Of a stretch of 64,000 nucleotides of DNA, positions 35,175 through 44,443 are shown piece by piece. The first letter of the stretch is position 1, and the number at the start of each line of letters is the position of its first letter. The translations under genes and the position numbers were made by a program. Source of the stretch: Gulosibacter molinativorax (lineage in GTDB: Bacteria; Actinomycetota; Actinomycetes; Actinomycetales; Microbacteriaceae); assembly GCF_003010915.2 (NCBI RefSeq), contig NZ_CP028426.1, forward strand, positions 1,550,001-1,614,000, given 5' to 3'. Under the pieces are notes generated by a model. That model had not been told where the DNA came from and ran no database searches. It was given only the letters and a program-made list of their open reading frames with translations.

Positions 35175-36652
35175 CTGAACGACTCGGACACTTCATCAAT
35201 GGCGAAACGCGTGCCCCCGCGGGTGGCACGTACTTCGAAAGCACGAACCCGGCCACCCTCGAGGTGCTCTACGAGGCCGCGCGCGGCGACGCCGCCGACG
35301 TCGAGGCCGCCGTATCTTCCGCGAAGCGTGCGTTCAAGGCACCCTCGTGGGCGGGACTGACCGCGACGCAACGCGGCAAGCTGCTGCGCCGCCTCGGCGA
35401 CCTCATCGGTCAGAACGCTGAGGAGCTCGCTCACTTCGAGAGCCTCGACAACGGCAAGCTGTTGCGCGAGATGCGCGGCCAGCTCGCGACGCTGCCCGAG
35501 TACCTCTACTACTACGGCGGGCTCGCCGACAAGGTGCAGGGGTCGCAGATCCCTACGAACAACCTCGCGGTGCTGAACTACACCCAGCGCGAACCGCTCG
35601 GCGTCGTCGGTGCGATCACCCCTTGGAACTCGCCGCTCACGCTCACGACCTCGAAGCTTGCCCCGGCGCTGGCCGCGGGCAACACGATCGTGATCAAGCC
35701 GAGCGAGTACACGTCGCGCACCATCCTGCGCTTCGCGGAACTCGCATCCGAGGCAGGCTTCCCCGACGGCGTCGTGAACGTCGTCACGGGTCTCGGTGCC
35801 GAGGCTGGCTCCGCGCTCGTCGACCACCCGGACATCGCGAAGATCTCGTTCACCGGCTCGACCGCGACCGGCTCGGCCATCGCATCCAAGACCGCGGCAC
35901 GCTTCATCGGCTCGACCCTCGAGCTCGGTGGCAAGAGCCCGAACATCGTGTTCGACGACGCCAACGTCGAGAACGCGGCCATGGGCGTCATCGCCGGCAT
36001 CTACGCTGCGGCGGGTCAGACCTGCATTGCCGGTAGCCGCGTGTTCGCGCAGCGCGGGGTCTACGACGAGCTGCTCGAGCGCGTCGCTGACCGCGCCCGC
36101 TCGATCAAGATCGGTGACCCGCTGGATGCCGAGACTGAGCTCGGCCCGCTCGCCTTCGGCAACCAGCTCGAGAAGGTGCAGTACTACGTCGACCTCGGCG
36201 TCGACGAGGGCGCGACGCTGTTCGCGGGCGGCAAGCGCCCCGAACTCGAGCTGCCCGGCTACTTCTTCTCGCCGACCGTCCTCACCGACGTCAACAACGA
36301 CATGCGCGTGGTGCGTGAGGAGATCTTCGGCCCGGTCGCCGCGATCATGCCGTTCGACGACGAAGAAGAGGTCGTCGGCCTCGCGAACGACACCGAGTAC
36401 GGCCTCGCCGCGGGTGTCTGGACGCGCGACCTCGCACGCGCCCACCGGATGTCACGCCGTCTCGAAGCTGGCACTGTCTGGATCAACATGTACCGCGCGA
36501 TGTCACCGATGTCGCCGCGCCAGGGCTTCAAGAACTCGGGCGTCGGTATCGAGCACGGCATCGAGTCGATGCACGAGTACACGCGCCTCAAGAGCGTGTG
36601 GATCAACACCGACGAGAGCCCGCTCGGCGACCCGTTCGTCATGCGCGGCTAA
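35171..36652 (+). CDS. Aldehyde dehydrogenase
   Basis: 493-residue NAD(P)-dependent enzyme with PWNSPLTLTTSKLAPALAAGN, Glu in LELGGKSPN, catalytic Cys285 in GQTCIAGSR and EEIFGPVAAI. Unusual near the end is the long MYRAMSPMSPRQGFKNSGVG. AAGGAG precedes ATG 35171. It oxidises an aldehyde in the operon's pathway, perhaps a semialdehyde released after ring cleavage. The specificity cannot be read from sequence. Confidence 0.9.
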   Translation: MTERLGHFINGETRAPAGGTYFESTNPATLEVLYEAARGDAADVEAAVSSAKRAFKAPSWAGLTATQRGKLLRRLGDLIGQNAEELAHFESLDNGKLLREMRGQLATLPEYLYYYGGLADKVQGSQIPTNNLAVLNYTQREPLGVVGAITPWNSPLTLTTSKLAPALAAGNTIVIKPSEYTSRTILRFAELASEAGFPDGVVNVVTGLGAEAGSALVDHPDIAKISFTGSTATGSAIASKTAARFIGSTLELGGKSPNIVFDDANVENAAMGVIAGIYAAAGQTCIAGSRVFAQRGVYDELLERVADRARSIKIGDPLDAETELGPLAFGNQLEKVQYYVDLGVDEGATLFAGGKRPELELPGYFFSPTVLTDVNNDMRVVREEIFGPVAAIMPFDDEEEVVGLANDTEYGLAAGVWTRDLARAHRMSRRLEAGTVWINMYRAMSPMSPRQGFKNSGVGIEHGIESMHEYTRLKSVWINTDESPLGDPFVMRG

Positions 36653-36674
36653 CCGCTAAGGAAAGGTCTGCGAC

Positions 36675-36872
36675 ATGCCAATCATCGACATTTCGATTGC
36701 CGAGGGCCGCTCCCCCGAGCAGCTCCGCGCCCTGATCGACGGCGTCCACCGTGTCGCCGAAGAGACGGTCGACGCCGCTCCCGAGAACATCACCGTCCTC
36801 ATCCGCGAGGTCCCGCACGAGCACTGGGCCCGCACCAACGTCACTATCGCCGAACGCAACGCCAGTAAGTAA
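36675..36872 (+). CDS. 4-oxalocrotonate tautomerase-family protein
   Basis: 65-residue small tautomerase. The initiator Met is followed by Pro (catalytic Pro1 after processing), then IIDISIAEGRSPEQLRALI and an IREVPHEHW segment with an Arg typical of the 4-OT fold. It probably isomerises an enol or enamine produced by ring opening. It follows the aldehyde dehydrogenase by 22 bp with AAGGAAAGG as ribosome site. Confidence 0.85.
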   Translation: MPIIDISIAEGRSPEQLRALIDGVHRVAEETVDAAPENITVLIREVPHEHWARTNVTIAERNASK

Positions 36873-36948
36873 GCGACCGGTCTAGCAACTGAAGCCTCGG
36901 TCACCGGGGCAACGCATCCATCCGGATGCATTAGAGAAAGGAATTGAC

Positions 36949-37995
36949 ATGCGCTTCTCGCTCTTCATTCACATGGAACGCTGGGACGACTCGATCAGCC
37001 ACGAGCAGCACTGGAAGAACCTCGTCGAGCTGACCCTCCTCGCCGAGGCGGGCGGTTTCAAGACCGTCTGGATCGGTGAGCACCACTCGATGGAGTACAC
37101 CGTTTCGCCGAACCCGATGTCGCAGCTCGCGTACCTCGCGGCACGCACGAGCACGATCCGCCTCGGTGCCGGCACGATCATCGCGCCGTTCTGGAACCCG
37201 ATCCGCGTCGCCGGCGAGACCGCGCTGCTCGACGTGATTTCGGACGGTCGCGCCGAGGTTGGCCTCGCGCGTGGTGCCTACCAGTTCGAGTTCGACCGCA
37301 TGATGAACGGGATGCCCGCCGCTGAGGGTGGCGACTACCTCCGCGAGATGGTGCCAGCCGTGCGCGAACTCTGGCAGGGCGACTACGCCCACGACGGCAA
37401 GATCTGGCAGTTCCCGACCTCGACGAGCGTGCCGAAGCCAGTGCAGAAGCCGACTCCCCCGATGTGGCTCGCCGCGCGCTCGCCCGAGACGCACGATTTC
37501 GCGGTTGCGAACGGCTGCAACGTCATGGTTACCCCGCTCATGAAGGACGACAACGAGGTGGTCGACCTCGTGAACAAGTTCGAGACGGCGATCGCCGCGC
37601 ACCCCGAGGTCGAGAAGCGCCCCGAGATCATGGTGCTGCGTCACACCTACGTGCACGACGAGTCGGACCCCGAGGGCTGGCGCGTCGGCACCGACGGCAT
37701 CAACAAGTACTACCGCACGTTCGACGCGGTCTTCGGCAACAAGGAAGAGGCGGTCAACGGCTTCCACGAGCCGAGCCCCGAGTCGAAGTTCGCCGAGCGC
37801 GAGGACTTCAAGCCCGAGTCGCTGCACCGCTCCGCGATGGTTGGTACCCCTGACGAGGTAACGGTTCGACTGCGCGAATACGAGAAGCTCGGCGTTGACG
37901 AGTTCAGCTACTGGACCGACAACTCGCTCTCGCACGAGGAGAAGAAGCGCTCGCTCGAGCTCTTCATCGAGCACGTCGTGCCGCAGTTCTCGTAG
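36949..37995 (+). CDS. LLM-class (luciferase-like) flavin-dependent monooxygenase
   Basis: 348 residues with the bacterial-luciferase TIM-barrel pattern: FKTVWIGEHH (about 37-46), LAARTSTIRLGAGTIIAPFWNPIRVA, ISDGRAEVGLARG and, late, VGTPDEVTVRLREYEKLGVDEF. It needs reduced FMN from a reductase, most simply the fused flavin reductase of the divergent operon. Known members in similar operons open N-heterocycles (trigonelline, pyridine, alkylpyrazine). AAAGGAA precedes ATG 36949; a strong terminator follows at 38006, so it ends the operon. Confidence 0.87.
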   Translation: MRFSLFIHMERWDDSISHEQHWKNLVELTLLAEAGGFKTVWIGEHHSMEYTVSPNPMSQLAYLAARTSTIRLGAGTIIAPFWNPIRVAGETALLDVISDGRAEVGLARGAYQFEFDRMMNGMPAAEGGDYLREMVPAVRELWQGDYAHDGKIWQFPTSTSVPKPVQKPTPPMWLAARSPETHDFAVANGCNVMVTPLMKDDNEVVDLVNKFETAIAAHPEVEKRPEIMVLRHTYVHDESDPEGWRVGTDGINKYYRTFDAVFGNKEEAVNGFHEPSPESKFAEREDFKPESLHRSAMVGTPDEVTVRLREYEKLGVDEFSYWTDNSLSHEEKKRSLELFIEHVVPQFS

Positions 37996-38005
37996 TTTGT
38001 GCTGC

Positions 38006-38044
38006 GTAGGGGGTGCATCCTGGTTTTCAGGATGCACCCCCTAC
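38006..38044 (+). terminator. Terminator after the monooxygenase operon
   Basis: Perfect 17-bp stem (38006-38022 with 38028-38044) and a 5-nt loop GTTTT, 10 bp after the monooxygenase stop. Confidence 0.82.
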
Positions 38045-38056
38045 TTGGTGGGCGTC

Positions 38057-38126
38057 GCTTGAGGTGCAGATTCTGGGGTCATATCGCTCTCAGAAGGGGT
38101 ATGCGCACATTATCTGCACCTCAAGC
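38057..38126. repeat. Inverted repeat with 15-bp perfect arms
   Basis: Arms GCTTGAGGTGCAGAT (38057-38071) and its exact complement (38112-38126) flank 40 bp. It lies between a terminator and the FAD oxidoreductase start at 38186. It could be a leader hairpin, a second terminator or a remnant of a small mobile element. Confidence 0.6.
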
Positions 38127-38185
38127 AACACGTCTCCGGCTGCACGTGCGGGAAGCATTCGCCACCGCAACGCGTTGCCCAATGC

Positions 38186-39337
38186 ATGAGCGAAGAGCTG
38201 CTGGATGTCGTCATCATCGGGGCCGGACAGGCCGGACTCACTGCCGCGTACTGGTTGAAGCACCGCGGCCTCGAGCCGTGGCGCGACTTCGTCGTCCTCG
38301 ATCGCAATGAGGGCCCCGGCGGGGCATGGCGCCACCGCTGGCCCGAGCTGACGCTGGGCAAGGCCCACGGCATCCACGATCTCCCCGGCATGAAGCTCGG
38401 CGAGCCCGACCCCAACGAGCCAGCCGCCGTTGTTGTCACCCGCTACTACGGCGAGTATGAGCAGAAGTTCGGCCTGCCCATCGAACGGCCGGTGAAGGTC
38501 GATGAAGTGCGCTCGTTTGACCCGGGTTCGAAGGCAGCGGATGCCGCCAGTTCGAGCGCAGCGGATGCGGCCAGTTCGAACCCGCACACCGCTCAAGACC
38601 GCGTGGACTACTCCGCGCCGCTCGAGGTGCGCGCGGGCGATCGCGTCTGGCGCACCAAGCTCGTGATCAACGCGACCGGCACGTGGACGAAGCCGTTCGT
38701 GCCCTACGCGCCCGGTGCCGAACAGTTCGAGGGCCTGCAGCTGCGCACCGTCGACTACTGGTGCTCGGACGACTTCACCGGAAAGCACGTGGTCGTCGTC
38801 GGCGGCGGCATGTCGGCCGTGCAGTTCATCCTGATGCTCGAGAAGGCGGGCGCGACCACCTCGTGGTCGACGCGCCGCGAGCCCGACTGGGTCGAGGATC
38901 CCTTCGACGAGCGCTGGGGCGTCGCGGTCGAAGAGCGGGTGGATGCGCGGGCCAGCCAGGGACTTGTCCCCCACAGCGTGGTGCGCAACACCGGTATCCC
39001 GCCATGGCCCGAGTACGTCGCTGCCCGCGACCGCGGTCGGCTCGTCTCGGACGGTCCGATCGATCACATCGAAAAGGATGCGGTTGTGTTCGAGTCGGGT
39101 AAGCGCGTCGACACCGACGTCATCCTCTGGGCGACGGGGTTCCGCCCCGATCTCGATCACCTCGCACCGCTCCACCTACGCGAGCCCGGCGGCGGGGTGA
39201 AGACCACCGACGTCGTGAAGGTGAATCGCGACCCGCGCATCCTGCTCGTCGGCTACGGAGCATCCGCCTCGACAGTCGGTGCGACGCGGGCCGGGCGCCG
39301 CGCCGCCCTCACCGCGATCGAAAGGCTGGAGGCGTAG
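38186..39337 (+). CDS. FAD/NAD(P)-dependent oxidoreductase (flavin monooxygenase-like)
   Basis: 383 residues with two dinucleotide-binding motifs: GAGQAGL (about 12-18) for FAD and GGGMSA (about 208-213) for NAD(P), plus ATGTWTKPF and ATGFRPDLDHL near the end, as in the YpdA/FMO-type superfamily. It may hydroxylate or reduce a small substrate. Oddity: residues about 117-130 are an Ala/Ser repeat (KAADAASS units) from a direct repeat at 38537-38580. It is close to, but separated by a terminator from, the upstream operon, and convergent with the next gene. Confidence 0.8.
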   Translation: MSEELLDVVIIGAGQAGLTAAYWLKHRGLEPWRDFVVLDRNEGPGGAWRHRWPELTLGKAHGIHDLPGMKLGEPDPNEPAAVVVTRYYGEYEQKFGLPIERPVKVDEVRSFDPGSKAADAASSSAADAASSNPHTAQDRVDYSAPLEVRAGDRVWRTKLVINATGTWTKPFVPYAPGAEQFEGLQLRTVDYWCSDDFTGKHVVVVGGGMSAVQFILMLEKAGATTSWSTRREPDWVEDPFDERWGVAVEERVDARASQGLVPHSVVRNTGIPPWPEYVAARDRGRLVSDGPIDHIEKDAVVFESGKRVDTDVILWATGFRPDLDHLAPLHLREPGGGVKTTDVVKVNRDPRILLVGYGASASTVGATRAGRRAALTAIERLEA

Positions 39338-39341
39338 CGAC

Positions 39342-40838
39342 CTACGAGTCGAAGCCGAGGCCGAGCGCATCCATCAGGTGCAGCCACGCGTTACGCTTCC
39401 CGGTGCGATCCTCGGCTGCCATCGACCACCTCGTGAGGTTCACACCGAGCGCCCGAACCGGCTCGGGCGGGAACGGCACCGGCTTCTTCCGAATCATCTC
39501 GAGCCGCGTGCGTTCAGTCGCCTCGCCCGCGAGCAGATCGAGCATGACGTCCGCACCAAATCGAGTCGCCGCGACCCCGAGCCCCGTGTACCCGAGCGCG
39601 TAGGCGACGCGGCCGCCCCGTGCAAGTCCCGCGGTGAGCGAGAATCGAGTGGATGAGTCAATCATCCCGCCCCATTGATGGGTGAAGCGCACGTCGCGCA
39701 GCTGCGGATAGGTCGTTCGGAAGTTGCGTTCGAGCGTCGCGAAAGTGGCCTCCCGCTGGGTCAGCGCCTCGCTGCGTCGGGAGCCATAGTGATAGATCGC
39801 GTCGTAGCCTCCCCAGAGGATGCGGCCATCAGCGGTCTTGCGAAAGTAGTGGAACTGGTTGCCGGCATCGGAGAGCCCCTCGTCACCCGTCCAACCGATG
39901 GCCGCGAACTGCTCGGCGGTGAGCGGCTCGGTCACGAGCACCATGTCGTAGACGGGAATCGTCAGAAGCGACAGGCGCCGCAGAAGCGTCGGGTAGGCAT
40001 TGGTCGCGAGCGCGACCTGCGACGCGGTCACAAAGTTTGGCGCGCCGACCGCACCGGGCTGGCTGGTAACGGCCCGGAGCCTGCCGCCGGAGTGATCAGT
40101 GGTCGTGCCTGTTCCGCCAGTTCCTGCGCCGCCAGTTCGAGCCCCGCCAGCGCGCGTGCCGCCGGAGCTACCCCCGTCCGGCCTGCCGCCCCCGTCGAGC
40201 GCCGCGACCACCGTGCCCTCGTAGATCTCGACGCCGAGCGCGTCACACGCATCCGCCAGGCCGCGGGCAAGTTTCACCGGGTCGATCACGCTCGTGTGCG
40301 GCTCGCGCAGCGCGGCCACAAACGCGGGCGACGCAGTCACCTCGTGGATGCGCTCATCACCAAAGAATTCGACGTCGCCTTCCTCGTGTTGCCGCAGAAT
40401 CTCTGCCATGTCGCGCAGCGCATCCGCCTCCCAGTCGGTACGCGCGAAGGCGATGCCGCCGCCATCGCGCCAGTCGCAGTCGATGCCGTACCGCGCGATG
40501 GCCTCGCGCATCCCGCGCACATTTTCGTGGCCGAGGCGCACCAGCTCGGTGATCTCGTTGGGCCAACGGTCGAGCCCGTTGAGCAGCCCGTGGGTGAGGC
40601 TCGGCTCGACGAAGCCGCCGTTTCGGCCGCTCGCCGCGTGGCCAACGCGCTTGCCCTCAAGCAGCACGACGCGCCGATCGGGCTCGCGCTCCTTCGCGTG
40701 CAGCGCGGTCCACAGCCCCGTGAATCCCCCGCCAATGACGAGCAGGTCGGTCTCTATATCGCGGTCCAGGGCAGGATGCGGCACCCGCCCGGGCGCGTGG
40801 TCAAGCCAAAAGGACATCCGAATTCGCTTCGTGGACAC
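39342..40838 (-). CDS. FAD-dependent amino acid/amine oxidoreductase (DAO family)
   Basis: 498 residues. FAD motif LLVIGGGFTGLWTAL (about 30-45), GRNGGFVEPSLTHG, and a C-terminal GLGVAATRFGADVMLDL as in PuuB/DAO-type oxidases. Such enzymes oxidise secondary or primary amines. A GTG at 40838 sits 5 nt after GGAGG and is preferred over ATG 40817. A Gly/Thr-rich insert (about 208-242) interrupts the substrate domain. It could act on an amine released by the neighbouring pathway, or be independent. Confidence 0.8.
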   Translation of the reverse strand: MSTKRIRMSFWLDHAPGRVPHPALDRDIETDLLVIGGGFTGLWTALHAKEREPDRRVVLLEGKRVGHAASGRNGGFVEPSLTHGLLNGLDRWPNEITELVRLGHENVRGMREAIARYGIDCDWRDGGGIAFARTDWEADALRDMAEILRQHEEGDVEFFGDERIHEVTASPAFVAALREPHTSVIDPVKLARGLADACDALGVEIYEGTVVAALDGGGRPDGGSSGGTRAGGARTGGAGTGGTGTTTDHSGGRLRAVTSQPGAVGAPNFVTASQVALATNAYPTLLRRLSLLTIPVYDMVLVTEPLTAEQFAAIGWTGDEGLSDAGNQFHYFRKTADGRILWGGYDAIYHYGSRRSEALTQREATFATLERNFRTTYPQLRDVRFTHQWGGMIDSSTRFSLTAGLARGGRVAYALGYTGLGVAATRFGADVMLDLLAGEATERTRLEMIRKKPVPFPPEPVRALGVNLTRWSMAAEDRTGKRNAWLHLMDALGLGFDS

Positions 40839-41039
40839 CGTTGCCTCCGTCTCGTGGATGCGAGCCTCACTCTCGACAATGCCGCCCCCTGGCCGCAGAA
40901 TCAAGAATAAGTTCCCGATCAGCACTACTTTTTTACGACATTCGCTCGATCGACCACGACAGCGGGCCTGCAGCAGGGTAACTTCTATGACAAACCGCTT
41001 GCCCGAATAGCGGGCATTCCTTCAACGGCGAGGGTCCTC

Positions 41040-42557
41040 ATGAGCGCACCACAAAATGTCACAGACACCGGCCACATCCATGTCGGCAAGGGTCTCAACT
41101 CGAACGCGCTCGGCGTCGTGGGCAGCACGGTCATCGGGCTCGCATCCACCGCACCGCTCTATTCGCTCGCGGCGACGCTGGGATACGTGATCCTCGCGAT
41201 CGGCGCCCAGGCCCCGGTCGCGTTCCTCGCCGCGGCCATCCCGATGGTCTTCGCGGCGCTCGCCTACCAGGAGCTCAACCGCGAGATGCCGGACTGCGGC
41301 ACGACATTCGTGTGGGGCACAAAAGCGTTCGGGCCCGTCGTCGGCTGGATCGGCGGCTGGGCCGTGGCCGTGTCGGCGGTGATGGTGCTCGCGAATGTGT
41401 CGGAGATCGCCGGTAAGTATCTCTGGTACCTCGTCGGCCGAAACGACCTTGCAGATAACCGGGTGGTCGTCGTGATCACCGGCTGTGTGTTCATCGCCGT
41501 CATGACCTTCATCTCCACGATCGGCGTGCAGATCGGCGAGAAGCTGCAGATGGTGCTCATGGTGATCCAATACATCGCACTCGCGGCGTTCGGGATCCTC
41601 GCGTTCGCCGGCGCGATCAACGGCTCGAGCCCCTCGGCAGTGCCCTTCGACATCGAGTGGTTCAACCCCGCGGCGGTCGAATCCTGGTCTGGGTTTATCG
41701 AGGCGGTCCTACTGTGCCTCTTTATCTACTGGGGCTGGGACACGTGCCTCGCGCTCAACGAGGAAACGAAGAACCCACGCAAGACGCCCGGCCGCGCCGC
41801 CCTCGCGACCATCGTCATCCTGATCGTCACCTACGTCGGCATCTCGGTTGCCGTGATGATGTACGCGGGTTTCGGCACCACCGGCTTCGGCCTCACGAAC
41901 GAGGCAAATCTGGATGACGTCTTTACCGTTTTGCGGGATGCGCTCTTCGGCCCCTGGGGTTGGTTCCTGATCCTCGCGATGCTGGTGTCCGGCGCATCCT
42001 CGACCCAGACTACGATTCTGCCGACCGCTCGAGGCACGCTCTCAATGGCCGTCTACCGCGCGCTGCCCGCGAAGTTCGCTTCCATTCATCCGAAGTGGAA
42101 GACTCCGTGGTTCTCGACCACCGTCATGGGAATCTCCGCAATTGTGTACTACGCGGTGATGTCGCTGATCTCCGAGAACGTCCTCGCCGACTCGCTCACC
42201 TCGATGGGTCTCGCCGTCGCGCTCTACTACGCGATCACCGCGTTCGCGTGCGTCTGGTACTACCGCGACACGCTCTTCACGACCACCCGGAACTTCTTCA
42301 TGCGGGGTCTTCTCCCGTTCCTCGGCGGCGTCATGTTGACGTATGCGTTCGTGCAGTCGGCGATCGACATGATCAGCACCGACTACAGCATGACGGTGCT
42401 GCTCGGCATCGGCGGCGCGTTCGTGATCGGCGTCGGCGCGCTCGCCCTCGGGTTCGTGCTCATGGGCATCTGGTGGATGTTCCCAAACTCGAAGCCATTC
42501 TTCCGCGGCGAAAGCCTCAACCGGGAGACACCGGTGCTCGTTCCCGACGAGGGATAG
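41040..42557 (+). CDS. APC-superfamily amino acid permease
   Basis: 505 residues, about 12-13 hydrophobic segments. Typical APC start (LNSNALGVVGSTVIGLASTAPLYSLAATLGYV), then CGTTFVWGTKAFGPVVGWIGGW and FIYWGWDTCLALNEETKNPRKTPGRAALATI. Imports amino acids or amines. Divergent from the amine oxidase gene, so the two may share substrate and control. A small hairpin (41000-41016) lies in the leader 24 bp before the start. Confidence 0.86.
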   Translation: MSAPQNVTDTGHIHVGKGLNSNALGVVGSTVIGLASTAPLYSLAATLGYVILAIGAQAPVAFLAAAIPMVFAALAYQELNREMPDCGTTFVWGTKAFGPVVGWIGGWAVAVSAVMVLANVSEIAGKYLWYLVGRNDLADNRVVVVITGCVFIAVMTFISTIGVQIGEKLQMVLMVIQYIALAAFGILAFAGAINGSSPSAVPFDIEWFNPAAVESWSGFIEAVLLCLFIYWGWDTCLALNEETKNPRKTPGRAALATIVILIVTYVGISVAVMMYAGFGTTGFGLTNEANLDDVFTVLRDALFGPWGWFLILAMLVSGASSTQTTILPTARGTLSMAVYRALPAKFASIHPKWKTPWFSTTVMGISAIVYYAVMSLISENVLADSLTSMGLAVALYYAITAFACVWYYRDTLFTTTRNFFMRGLLPFLGGVMLTYAFVQSAIDMISTDYSMTVLLGIGGAFVIGVGALALGFVLMGIWWMFPNSKPFFRGESLNRETPVLVPDEG

Positions 42558-42661
42558 TCGCTCGGTCTCGGTAACGCATGTGACGGCCAAATCTGCGGGG
42601 CTGCCACGCGAGGGTTCGGCCAATTGTGGCAACGCGCACCCGTTACTGAAAGACTCAAGTA

Positions 42662-43510
42662 ATGACAACTCCGTCTATTTCGACTAAACATCACGTACCC
42701 GCTGAAATTTCCCGCTCGTGGCTGCTCTTATCGGCCCGCGAGGAGGACCGCTTCGATAAGGCGCGAGCCTCGCGAAGCGACCAGCTCATCCTCGACCTTG
42801 AGGATGGTGTGGATCCTTCCCATAAGGACAGCGCGCGTGCGTCGGTGCTCAAGTGGTTCTCCGACGGCAATGACGCGTGGGTTCGCATCAACGTGCACGG
42901 CACGTCGTTCTGGGAGGACGACATCGAACTGCTCCGCGGCAACGAGGGGCTCTCGGGAGTGATGCTCGCGAAGGTCGAGCGGCCCGAGGAAGTCACCGAA
43001 ACCTTCGAGCGCCTCGGCGGCAAGACGCCGGTGATTCCGCTCATCGAGTCGGCGCTCGGGATCGAGGCTGCCGTCGCGATCGCGCAGGCGAAGGGCGTCT
43101 TCCGCCTCGCCTTCGGCAGCGGCGACTACCGCCGCGACACCGGCACGTCTGCTACGGCCCTTGCGATGGCGTACCCGCGCTCCCGCCTCACGGTTGCGAG
43201 TGCAATCGCCGGGCTGACCGGCCCGATCGACGGCCCGACGGTGAGCAAGAGCCACCCGATCCTGCGCGAGCAGTCGGAGACCGCGGTGAGCCTCGGGCTA
43301 ACGGGCAAGCTGTGCCTCGACACGAATCAGCTGCCCGTGATTAACGAGACCTTCAGCCCGCCGGCTTCGGATGTGGGCTGGGCGCGCGACTTTCTCAACG
43401 AGTTCAACGAGCGCGGACGCGTCGTGCGCGACGGCAGCGACCTGCCACGTCTGCACCGCGCCGAGCGCATCGACGGCCTCGCCCGCGCCTTCGGCATCGA
43501 GCCGGTGTAG
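42662..43510 (+). CDS. HpcH/HpaI (CitE-type) aldolase / CoA-ester lyase family protein
   Basis: 282-residue TIM-barrel lyase of the CitE family: LLLSAREEDRFDKARASRSDQLILDLEDGVDPSHK (family PGN/S-x-x-x-K region altered), MLAKVERPEEV, IPLIESALGIEAA, AFGSGDYRRDTG and RLTVASAIAGLTGPIDGPT. Members split or form CoA esters such as malyl- or citramalyl-CoA. It starts 104 bp after the APC permease. The acyl substrate is unknown. Confidence 0.8.
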   Translation: MTTPSISTKHHVPAEISRSWLLLSAREEDRFDKARASRSDQLILDLEDGVDPSHKDSARASVLKWFSDGNDAWVRINVHGTSFWEDDIELLRGNEGLSGVMLAKVERPEEVTETFERLGGKTPVIPLIESALGIEAAVAIAQAKGVFRLAFGSGDYRRDTGTSATALAMAYPRSRLTVASAIAGLTGPIDGPTVSKSHPILREQSETAVSLGLTGKLCLDTNQLPVINETFSPPASDVGWARDFLNEFNERGRVVRDGSDLPRLHRAERIDGLARAFGIEPV

Positions 43511-43669
43511 GCGGCCTGAGCGGATAGCAGTCGTGGTGCTGCGAAGTGGATCGAGTAGCTACGAAGCGGCGTGTTGAGGTAAATGACCGCCACCGTGGAG
43601 AGCCATGGCATCGTTCAAGCTGCTGAGCTAAAATAGTCGAAGCTCGCCCCCGCAGGGGGTTAGAGAAGT

Positions 43670-43708
43670 GAAGGCCGGGGCCCCGACGTTTAGCGGGACC
43701 CGGCCTTC
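43670..43708. terminator. Hairpin between convergent genes
   Basis: 10-bp arms GAAGGCCGGG and its complement (43670-43679, 43699-43708), with the loop itself able to pair, between the CitE-like gene and the convergent DUF3800-like gene. A second short GC stem (CCCCC/GGGGG near 43647-43659) lies just before it. Confidence 0.65.
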
Positions 43709-43713
43709 GCGCA

Positions 43714-44313
43714 TCACGCGCCGCCCGGAACCCAGACGATTGTTGAATTGGGCAGGAAAGGATTACCGCCTTCCTCGTGCTGAATAATCGCAGGGCCGAG
43801 CGAGCCCAAAACGACATCAGGAATCCACAACAACGGCTCGTTGGCGGGGTCTTCATGTTCGACCCATACATCACGCGGAATTTTCCCTGCCCCTCGAAGA
43901 GCATCGATTAGACGTCGATCTCGCTTGTTCAAATTTTCTTCGCGGCGTTCCATCACGAAGTGAGAAACAGTAAGCAAGTTCGCTTCCCAAATGGCGCGTT
44001 CAATGCATTTCGCTCGAGCTCGCTCCTGCTTGTTGACGCTTCCGAAGGGCCCAAATGCGACGATCAACTGTTCGAGTCCCAACTGCGCAATCGATTCCGA
44101 GACTGCGGTTCTTTCTCTGAAATTGAGATCCCGCCAGTGCAGTTTGATGCCCCGGTGAGGAAGTCGACGAACCAGGGATCTTATACGGTCATCATCTTCG
44201 GGACTGATCAAGGTCGCCGCTAGCAAATAGAAGTTCTCACTTGAGTTGTCTCTCGAGGACCGCATACTCTCATCGACCCAAGCATGGAAGTTCGGTTGAC
44301 GGTCCGCGGTCAT
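43714..44313 (-). CDS. DUF3800-like protein
   Basis: 199 residues; ATG 44313 preceded by AAGGGG. N-terminal HAWVDES, then FYLLAATLISPEDD, GIKLHWRDLN and a mid-protein HFVMERREENL match the RNase H-like DUF3800 pattern. No cellular role is established. It stands alone between terminators and interrupts the catabolic region, which suggests a later insertion. A longer DUF3800 protein occurs at 62621. Confidence 0.6.
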   Translation of the reverse strand: MTADRQPNFHAWVDESMRSSRDNSSENFYLLAATLISPEDDDRIRSLVRRLPHRGIKLHWRDLNFRERTAVSESIAQLGLEQLIVAFGPFGSVNKQERARAKCIERAIWEANLLTVSHFVMERREENLNKRDRRLIDALRGAGKIPRDVWVEHEDPANEPLLWIPDVVLGSLGPAIIQHEEGGNPFLPNSTIVWVPGGA

Positions 44314-44376
44314 TTTGCCCCTTCCATGCACACGTACTCGACAAGGTAGGGCTGGCCTACGACATCGCGAAAAGAA

Positions 44377-44420
44377 CCGCCCCGGCTCGAGACAGAACTA
44401 ACTGTCTCGAGCCGGGGCGG
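44377..44420. terminator. Strong terminator of the NCS1/hydrolase operon
   Basis: Perfect 19-bp stem (44377-44395 with 44402-44420) and loop AACTAA, 23 bp past the stop of the isochorismatase-type gene on the minus strand. Confidence 0.82.
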
Positions 44421-44443
44421 TCATGGTTTGCGCGGGGGCGCCG

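Noticed and set aside
34655..36445. 596-codon minus-strand frame opposite the hydrolase and aldehyde dehydrogenase
   Set aside because: Spans two real coupled genes on the other strand; Arg/Gly/Asp-rich composition is typical of a shadow frame.
29670..37995. Firm assignment as a trigonelline (tgn) cluster
   Set aside because: The parts are analogous, but AA_synth, tautomerase and NCS1 genes are not part of the pathway as I know it; only a general ring-cleavage inference is safe.
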